Made by a program: the position numbers and the translations under genes. From positions 1 through 18,158 of the forward strand of contig CAJVPJ010000718.1 in NCBI GenBank assembly GCA_910592205.1: DNA of 18,158 nucleotides. The letters run 5' to 3'. Origin of the DNA: Paraglomus occultum. Lineage: Eukaryota; Glomeromycota; Glomeromycetes; Paraglomerales; Paraglomeraceae. The notes under the pieces are model-generated. The model searched no databases, was not told where the DNA came from, and was given only the letters and a program-made list of their open reading frames with translations. Positions 10,380 to 18,158 of this stretch are shown here, one piece after another; the stretch's first letter is position 1, and each line of letters starts with the position of its first letter.

Positions 10380-13300
10380 ATGAACCCGGCAGATCCAACG
10401 GCAGATCCAACGTCAGATCTAACGGCAGAGACAAGGTTGGTAAAACGAAACCGTTTTATACTTTCAATTATTTCAGCACTTTTGTGGTTATGTGTTCTCT
10501 CCCTCCTCCAACTCACTATTACTATGTCTAACGATCTGTAGCGCTGCCATTGCCGACATATGTTCAATCGTCTCTTTCGGTCAAACTTTGTACAACCCCG
10601 TAAACAATGTTACCTTACATTGTGTTCAGCTGACTGACTCTCAGGTTCCTCAGTTAAAGCGAGAGCGTCTCGAGGAAGTCGAATCAGTGTTACCCTTTTT
10701 GATATACGATTTACCTGTAACCACTGAATCCAATATTCAACCGAGTTTGGCTTTGAAAGTAAAATTGTGATATAGTTTAACTATTAGTTTACGACACGTC
10801 TTTAGGCATCTGTAGTAATATATTTGAAATATTTTTGTTTTAGGATGTTATTCGTTGTCTACCGTTCCTACATAATGGAATAAGATTATTGAGATCAATT
10901 CTTATAGAGGCTCCAGTGACATTTCATCAGGTCACGTCTGTTGGATGACAATTGATGCGCTAAGTGAAGAGGCAATGATGCCAATGAGAATTTTCCCAAG
11001 TTCTTTGTCTGATAGGGTGTATTGTGTCATTTAGATTGTAGATATGCTGGTTGAAATCCATGATTTCTTACCTCCGAATTGTCAGAAGAAAATCGGGTAA
11101 CTTTTATCGTTACGAAAAACCTGTAGTGTTTTTTTGACAGTTTTATCCATCTCATAAATTATGGATATTTGATAATTTTATAGAGAGTTGCTATATTCAA
11201 TGTGCAATGTGGATTCAAATACATTGGACAATGCAGCTGTTATAAGATCAAAAATAACGAATCGTCATATTCTGCCTGCTCTGGCCTTACGATTGACTTT
11301 GAACTACTGTAATGATGAGGTCAGATGGACACCTGTGAATTTAATCAAGGAACCCACTTCTTCTATTTGCAAATCGTAATCTTAAGAAAAACTCTTTTTT
11401 AGATTACATTTATATACGGATTTCTAACAATAAATCCGGTCTGGATAAAGAGACAATGGGGCTCATTGCAATCCTTGGCCGACTCGATACAAAGGAAAAT
11501 TTTTGAAAAGATGCAGCTCGAGTTGGAGAATTCCGAGCCATGCCAAGTACAACTATGTATCCTGTTGCACATGGTATGCTTACTTGCCAATATGTCAGCT
11601 ATACTATTTGAACAGAGAGAGTTGGAACTTTGTACGGAAGTTATGAAGCATGCACAATCAGAACGGTAAAACTTTTCTTATAATAGATTCCTCAATTGAT
11701 ATTACATTCGCGTGTTTTTGAACAGTTGTTTGTTTTCTTTGCAGGCTCGTCAAATTGAGTCTATGCTTTGTATTGATGAGTGTGAATCAACCGAATCTGT
11801 GGTCTGGGGTAATTTTAATTTTTTATTTTTTCATTTTTTTGTACTCTTTCAACGAGATGCATAAACTCATCAGTTTATTGAACAGGACGGCATAAGACTG
11901 ACTCTCAGAAAACTGACGAAATCTGAGCATTCACAGTTGTTCATGTTGATTGCCCTGTATATTAATACCAGACAGTACAGAGAAATAGAAGAGATAGTAT
12001 CTGCCACACTAGGAACCGAAGTATTATTACGTATGATAAACGATTTCAACCATATTTTTAATCGGTTTCTTAGCGTTATTCTGACCGCCGATTCCTATTA
12101 ATAGATTTTACTACAAATCCATGGAAACAGCTGGAAGCTATTTTTGTGTCGGATTTATTTCCGGATGAAGTTTTAGCTCAGGGAGCCTTACTTCTGGATC
12201 CATCCACATTTTCAGGACTAGGGGTACGTGCATTAAAAGATTCTGTACTTACAACTTTAGGACAGAAAATATTATCGTATGCATGTTTTATTCACTTGCT
12301 AAAGTCAATTTTTATGACCGTCAGGTTTCAAATGACCCCGAACACTTATCCTTGAAAGTTTTCTTTCAACTACTGAAAGCCGGAACATTTCATAAAACCA
12401 ATATTGATATTCAGGATTGGATTTACAGGCAGATCATTCAAGCGACTACACCGGTCCACCCTGAGATGGGACCAATGTTGCGAGAATATGCTTCAAGGTG
12501 AGATTTCATAACTATTGCCCGCATACATCTTGGCATACTCATTCTCAATTATTTATTGTAACTGCAGTATATTTAAATGGAGCACAAAGGGAAATAGCCC
12601 GATAACTCCTATACCCGAATCAAAAATCAAAGCATTGTTTGAAACAACTCTCGTAGACATATCAGCTTCTCATGTCTTGATGTTGTTATATGTATTGTAC
12701 TACAATGAGCAAGCCCGCATGCAAGTTAAACACAACGTTGAAAATTGGAGAGGTAGCGCACGCATGTTACTATAGAGTTTTTTTGTGAGCCACATAACTG
12801 ATATTTTTTTTATATTTAGAGGCGTCAACGACGGCTTATTCAGTGAATCTTTTGGAATCGATACCAATTCGAAGAATCCTTACATTTAGCGAGACCGCCG
12901 ACAAAGGGAAAGCCTTTTATGACATCTATCCTGAGCTTTTAGGTCTCGTAGCTGCCAATTATCCCGAAATGTTTGACGTTGTCAGCTTACTGATCGAAGA
13001 AGAGCGAAATCCACAGTATTTATGATTTATTTTTCTTGTTCCGATCCCCCCCCTAAACTGTAATATTTAGTCATGCTTGTTTTTACTTATTCTAGGTCTG
13101 ACGTTGATTTGCCCCGAACGATTGAAAAGATTCCTCCCTCTGACGTTATTGCGACAGAGTTCGAATCAATCATGAAAATGTGGCTTAGAGCTCCGGATAA
13201 TTCATATTCAGGTAAGCGGCAATGAAAATTAAAGTACTCGATTTGCGTATGTCCTTTTTTAATTATCATTTTTCAACCATTCGTTATAGCATTAAAAAGT

Positions 13301-14952
13301 ATGGCAACGTGGCCCCCAACGTGTTTAGCCATCAATGCAAAGACAATAATATCCGCTTCGCTTCCGAGGCTTCTTGATTCAAGGTATTCATCGTCGGATG
13401 ATTTGTCAGACTGTCCTGATTTGGACTCACGAATTTAATTACAATATGCTTAGGACGCAAGAGAGATTCCTCGACGCATTCAGACAGATATGGGAATCAA
13501 TGAATAGTGTTATTCCTCACGAGTTGGCCGTACTGACTGTCAATGCATTAATGCCGGACGGTCAAGAAGAACAACCGAACAAGTAAACAACATTGCTATA
13601 AATACGTGTTTACTCCGTTAATAATGCCTACTTTACTAATGGAAAACGCTATTACGTTTTTGTAGGAAAGTTGAGCCATACAGTCAACAACAGCTAATGA
13701 TGGATCCACCACTACTATTGAGATGTGATTCACGAGTTTTCCGATGTCCTACGATATTCAGGATATTCATTCGGGTTCATATTTATAGATTGCCTTTCGA
13801 TTGATTCCTGCGGTGTGGACATAATGTTTTAACCAACTGCTTTTTTGTTTGTAGCTTGTTGGGTTTTATCTGGTAGGATCTCGACACAGGTTCAGACGAC
13901 TGTATGAATGCGAAAGAGCACACATTGACCAATCCGTAAGTCGACGATGGAAATGTTAACTCTCATGATATTTCCGAATAACCCAGTTTGAAAATTATTC
14001 CAGCGGTTCTCGGATAAAAACTTTAATACTATGCTTGAAGTACAAGACAGTTTAACGCTGCAGCTGTTACTTGAGATTTGTGAAGAGAAACCTGCTGATC
14101 AACATAAAAAAGGTATATGTTATTTTTGAAATCAATCGTACGATTAGCAAATAAGTATTGAGCGATACCGTTTTGCTTTTCCTATTCAGGGGTTCTGGCT
14201 GAAATACAATCAATAACATGCGATTTTTTGCATCAACTGTTTATTGAAAACCCAAACTTGCAAAAATTACTGCATCAACAAAGCTATTCAACATCTCTGA
14301 TACCAGTAGTTGTTAAGAACATAGAATCCATGCGTAAGCAATATAACGTTGAGAAACATTTTGTTGCAAGAGTTATTGTTATCAATTCATTCACTAATTT
14401 CTTGAAAATGTTTATCAATAGATGTATGTATAGGGTATCTCCCGGAGTTAATACATCAACATGATTATGAAAAACGTGCATTTGGTCTAATACTGGCTTC
14501 ATACTTGTGCGAGGAATGGCCTATGCAGAAAACGTATGTTTGTTGCCGAGTAGACGAAATTTGCGTGTTAAATGAATAGCATTTCTTAGCATCTCGTCTA
14601 AACTTTGCAGGTTGCAGATAGCACGTGAGCATGTCTTGCCATCAGTTCTGGAAATAGTGACATCTCCAAAGCTACCTCCCATCAATTCGACGTTGTTTGA
14701 TATTATACAAGCAGCTATTCGAGCAGCTGAAAAATTCCCGGAGGAACTGGGAGAATTGAAATTGAGGATGAAGGAAGAGATGGATGAGTTAAAACAGAGA
14801 ATACGAGATTTGACTACAGAGGTAAGGTTCACATATTTGAGCATACGTGTTTCAGCCAAGGTTTTTTTAACGCATAACTTTTTTGAATTCAGATGAGAAT
14901 AGGGAGGGAACTAAGTAATTACTCGGCCGGAAAGAACTTAATTATAAGCTAA
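10380..14952 (+). CDS. INTS2: Integrator complex subunit 2 (INTS2) homologue, 22 exons, 955 aa
   Basis: INTS2 is a helical-repeat scaffold subunit of the nuclear Integrator complex, which with its INTS11 endonuclease and PP2A arms terminates promoter-proximal RNA polymerase II and processes snRNA 3' ends. Exons: 10380-10435, 10542-10758, 10844-10930, 11035-11096, 11184-11319, 11403-11665, 11745-11808, 11886-12030, 12105-12223, 12325-12497, 12568-12752, 12820-13015, 13096-13211, 13290-13383, 13454-13582, 13666-13774, 13855-13935, 14004-14112, 14190-14333, 14422-14533, 14611-14821, 14893-14952. All introns are GT-AG (about 67-107 nt), phases agree, and the sum is 2868 nt. Matches to the recalled human protein, in order: ILPALALRLTL (exon 5), RLVKLSLCFVLM (7), DIQDWIYRQ (residues about 411-419), AANYPEMFDVV (12), MNSVIPHELAVLTVNALMP (15), LMMDPPLLLRCDSRVFRCP (about 691-709), FLHQLFIENPNLQKLL (19), VCIGYLPELI (20). 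It is about 250 aa shorter than human (1204 aa), mainly near the N-terminus, and ends in a coiled-coil-like helix. The first junction is the least certain. Confidence 0.9.
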
Positions 14953-15726
14953 TATCTTACAACCCACGAATTGGACCGTATCCATCAATATCTATGGAAA
15001 AAAATTACTTTCTTTACTCCATTAATAATTATACCTGAAGAGATATAAATCGTTATTGCGTGTAGCAAATTATGCAATTCAAAATACAAGATTGGGTTTT
15101 TTCTGACTCAAATAAGGGTGTAGAAAGACTTCAAGAGAATTCATTATTCTCACGATTTGAGATATGACATTATGAAAAACCAAATTCGTAAAGGTTTTTT
15201 CCCCTCAAGCGTCACGATGTTATGCTCACTCGCAACTGCAACCCCTGGTGAATGAGTTTCTAATTAACCTGTTCCCTTGGTCACTATGGTGAATATCTAC
15301 GCGTAAATTCACCTTGCTATACACGATTCCATTTTTGGTGATCAGTGGAACGGAGTACTTTGGTTCTTAATTAAGACTTATCAATTGAAACATCAATCAT
15401 TGGTCAATTATGATGCCATTTATCAAGCCAGCGATTAGTTCTACCACAAATAAAAGAAGTACTGTCTGAAACATCTCTGCAAAAGTTACTCCAGGTTTCC
15501 CTTCCCTATTACTATCACTATATCATAATGATGTCTACCGTCTTAAAAACCATTATCTCCAACAAATCTCAGAAGGACGGTCTTCCTTGCGCGAAGAAAA
15601 AGCTTTTGGAATACGAGAAGACTCGAACTCCATTCTAATAAGATTTCCGGCCTTCAAAATTATCTTTTCCGAAATCGCCAAACAAAAACGGAGATCCAAA
15701 AGCTGCACAAAGGAATTCCACTCAAA
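14953..15726. other. Intergenic region downstream of INTS2
   Basis: AT-rich, with no recognisable gene. An AATAAA at about 15447 is far from the INTS2 stop and cannot be tied to it. An antisense open frame at 15553-15840 runs into the GC-rich repeat cluster and owes its length to it. Confidence 0.4.
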
Positions 15727-15985
15727 GCGTACAGTGGAAAGATAAACGATGCGGGGCGTTTTGCAACGCCCCGACAACTGTACGCGCGGGGGCGCACAGC
15801 GGAAAGATAAACGATTTCCGCGTTTAGTGCGGCCCCGCAATTTTACGCGCGGGAATTTGCTTAACGGCGGCGCCTAAACCACAATTTCCAGAAGGCCGAC
15901 CGCACACTCGACCGCACACGCCCCGAATCAAAAAGGAGTACAGCGGAAAGATAAACGATTCGGGGCGTTTTGTGCGGCCATGCAA
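15727..15985. repeat. GC-rich cluster of three related repeats, two with hairpin arms
   Basis: The core CAGYGGAAAGATAAACGAT occurs at 15732-15750, 15797-15815 and 15941-15959, usually followed by a GGGGCGTTTTG-like segment. Copy 1 is a nested palindrome: outer arms GCGTACAGT (15727-15735) and ACTGTACGC (15777-15785), inner arms GGGGCGTT (15753-15760) and AACGCCCC (15765-15772) around TTGC. Copy 3 has arms CGCCCCGAATC (15919-15929) and GATTCGGGGCG (15957-15967). The block is far more GC-rich than its surroundings. On the minus strand two open frames read KTPRIVYLS from copies 1 and 3, a by-product of the repeat. It looks like a dispersed, foldback-type repeat family; no transposase or target-site duplication was seen. 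Confidence 0.65.
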
Positions 15986-15989
15986 CGCA

Positions 15990-16417
15990 CCACCGCAAGT
16001 TTTCCACGCACGGAGACCGACGATAAAGACGAATATTAACTTGGGACATAAAAAGACAATAATTGTTTAGAAGAAATTAAATCATTGTAGTTTCATTTTG
16101 TTCATTCTGTTACTTTAACTTAATTATACAAATGCTCATGTACACATATCAACTTTACAATAAATTATCTGCAAATTCATTTAAAAAATGCTTGACTATT
16201 TGTTCATGCTACTACATTTTAATTCCCTGAACGTTGAAAATACTCTATCGAAAACTATTGCGAAACGATGAGATTCGGCTCCAAACAATCAAAAGACAAG
16301 TTAAATTCACTACAAAGTGATGTGGCGTCCGATAAAATTTGAGCACCCACCCCCGAAATTTTAAAAGCAATTAATACTATCTTACTAGCCGCTAGCTCTC
16401 CCTTTTACACGAGTAAT
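15990..16417. other. Intergenic region upstream of the Mtf1-like gene
   Basis: The GC-rich repeats give way at about 16030 to ordinary AT-rich DNA leading to the Mtf1-like start codon. I see no TATA box at a convincing distance and no other feature. Confidence 0.35.
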
Positions 16418-18158
16418 ATGTGTTTATCGAAATTTAAATTAACCAACAGACTCTCTCGGCTTCGAACTGCAATTATAGCCGATAATATCGCTGGTGTGCC
16501 TAGCAGTGAGATTAAGCACTTTATTTCTACTAATTTCACTCGCATGTTTGTTAATACTTTATAACAAATCAGCAAAGACAGTAAAAGTTATGGACATTCC
16601 CGCTAATTCTACTGTCATCGAAGCATATCCTGGTTGGTTTTTTCACAATCTTGTCTCTCCTGGCCTTCTCTCTCTCTTTTTGTTTTGCTATCGATATTCA
16701 ATCGATGCTTTTTTCTCCTTTCAATTTGCTCATATGAGAACTTGTCATTTTAAATTGGAACTGATTTGTAATCAGGATATGGTTTTTTATCGAAGGCACT
16801 CTTGAAAAATACGAAAGCTAATAAGGTCGTTGCTATCGAAGGCGAACGAGAGTTTATTAATGGATTCTTAAAGGTGGGGATAGGGCCGGTGAGAAAGTCA
16901 GCAACATACTTTCGATCAAATAAAATTAATCGTTTTGTTCTAATGCATAGCAAGTGGAGAACGAGAACAAAGACAAATACAAACTGCTGGAAGCAAGTCC
17001 TCGTAGTTTATATACAGCTGAATATTTCTTACCCAAAAACTTTACCGAAGTAGAGATTCTTCCATGGAAACAAGGTACCAGTTTAACATGTTTCTAAAGA
17101 GATAAATGGATTCGGTCATTGGTTTCATTAAATCTAGTCGTGACCTTTACTTCCTTTATTTTCTTCTCCCTCCCGCTTTGTATCGCGACGGGAAAAAAGC
17201 TGCTCGAGTTTCGGCAATGTTTGCCTGTGGCTTGATTGCTAATGTATTATTTTGACAGTCCTCGATCAGGTTTAAACTAAAGAGCTCTGTAAGGGCCGAG
17301 AAGGAACAATCCGTTTGGATAGTTTATCATCCTGACAAAGACCGTACTAATCGAACCTGACAGAGAAGAGAACAAACAAACAAACAAACAAACAAACAAA
17401 CGAAAATGACACGTCACATACCATTAGATCAAAGGTCTCAAGACATTACGTGATAATCTTGTTCCATGTTCTTTTTCAGGGTCGACCAAGAGCAATGGTT
17501 TAAACCTGATTGAGAACACTTGTGAAAATAGATTGAAAGCCTTTAAAATGCTATCCCGTTATTCTTCACCCCTTTGACGACCGAATTTGAAACGTGTCTG
17601 CTTTTTTCAACGATTAATTTGCTTATACTTTTCCTTTTTGTTTTTTTTTTTTAGAACATCCGTCTTTAGTATTCATAGGCCAGCTTCCAAAGGAGAAATC
17701 ATTCCACAATGCACAATGGCTTAGCTGGATGAGTTGTATCGTTCGTAGAAATTTCGTATACGAATTTGGTCGAGTACGGACATATCTGTTTTGTCGCAGT
17801 GACTTTGCTCAAGTAAGATTGAAATACGAGCCAGAATCGCTATGATAGAGAGACGTATTCTCCTAAACAGTCCGCTATTTATGAGATAATCGTAGAGACT
17901 GATGGCCCCAAAGGGTAACATAAAACGTAACAAATATGCTGCCCTAGCCGAATCTTTGGGAAGTGTAACAGAAATAATGAAGATTCCAGCAGGAGGATAT
18001 TTACCAAAGGCAAGTCGATTGTAGTATTAATGGGCAATGTCGGTGAGGGTTCCCTATTGACTTGGCAAATCGTGAACTTGGCGCGCGCGCGCATTTGTTG
18101 AATGTGTAGGTTGAGCATACGTTACTTGGTATTACGCCCTATGCTGATATTAAATTAA
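16418..18158 (+). CDS. MTF1: Mitochondrial transcription factor B / Mtf1-like protein, 3' end outside window
   Basis: Mtf1 is the specificity factor that helps mitochondrial RNA polymerase melt promoters; it evolved from KsgA/Dim1-type rRNA adenine dimethyltransferases. Exons: 16418-16493, 16573-16632, 16776-16873, 16951-17074, 17480-17557, 17655-17812, 17896-18009; phases agree throughout, giving 236 residues so far. The SAM-site motif I is EAYPGYG (42-48) and motif II is VVAIEGER (63-70). Exon 6 has HPSLVFIGQLP (from 147), then AQWLSWMSCIV and the RRNFVYEFGRV segment, and exon 7 has KYAALAESLGSVTEIM. These align in order with recalled yeast Mtf1 (VIEAYPGPG-type motif I, MQWLSCIGNKNWLYRFGKV). 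Exon 5 and the 405-nt intron before it are uncertain: the PYDW-like motif expected between exons 4 and 6 is not visible. After 18009 the coding either continues through a GC-AG intron (AAG/GCAAGT) or stops four codons later at TAG; about 100 C-terminal residues would be expected, so I favour continuation beyond the window. Confidence 0.85.
17371..17401. repeat. (AAAC)n microsatellite
   Basis: About 7.5 uninterrupted copies of AAAC lie inside the long fourth intron of the Mtf1-like gene. Repeat growth may help explain why this intron is several times longer than the others. Confidence 0.9.
18081..18092. repeat. (GC)6 dinucleotide run
   Basis: Six GC repeats in an otherwise AT-rich stretch, probably in the last visible intron of the Mtf1-like gene. 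Alternating GC can adopt Z-DNA; no function is implied here. Confidence 0.6.

Noticed and set aside
15553-16049. Two antisense frames that encode KTPRIVYLS-like peptides
   Set aside because: The shared peptide is a translation of the DNA repeat core; repeat structure explains it better than protein conservation.
16494-16805. Signal-anchor membrane protein read from 16494
   Set aside because: The hydrophobic stretch is translated intron (16494-16572); splicing it out gives the Mtf1 motif I context instead.
1-18158. tRNA or rRNA genes, CRISPR arrays, bacterial operons or phage signals
   Set aside because: No cloverleaf, rRNA stretch or regularly spaced repeats were seen by eye, and genes have spliceosomal introns.

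Overview
This is an AT-rich, intron-rich eukaryotic window, most likely from an early-diverging (Mucoromycota) fungus. An arbuscular-mycorrhizal (Glomeromycotina) genome is the best guess. Three observations support this. A decayed protein kinase has the HCDLHGGN / SDIYFFGIIMY / DPDERPDAFSF wording typical of the hugely expanded Glomeromycotina kinase family. The mitochondrial transcription factor resembles fungal Mtf1. Introns are short (about 67-145 nt), GT-AG, with T-rich acceptors. The assignment is by recognition from memory; no database search was run.

Layout. 1-1170: a small five-exon gene (+) that I do not recognise, ending on an AATAAA signal. 1170-3434: no supportable gene. 3435-4073: a single-exon type I membrane protein (-) with signal peptide, Ser/Thr-rich ectodomain, one membrane span and an acidic tail; a TATA box fixes its start. 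4140-8573: 4.4 kb with no convincing gene. 8574-9670: a frameshifted kinase pseudogene (+). 10380-14952: a 22-exon gene (+) whose assembled 955-residue product matches Integrator complex subunit 2 (INTS2) along most of its length. 15727-15985: a GC-rich cluster of three related repeat copies, two of them with clear inverted-repeat arms. 16418 to the window edge: an Mtf1 / mtTFB-like mitochondrial transcription factor (+), seven exons visible, 3' end outside the window.

The main result is the INTS2 gene. Short-ORF scanning shatters it into about a dozen meaningless pieces. When the introns are removed, every splice phase agrees, the coding length divides by three, and the product aligns in order with the recalled human INTS2. 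Integrator is generally regarded as absent from yeasts and most fungi, so an intact INTS2 in a fungal genome suggests that an Integrator-like complex persists in this lineage. INTS2 (nuclear RNA polymerase II) and Mtf1 (mitochondrial RNA polymerase) lie in tandem about 1.5 kb apart; I see no evidence that they work together.
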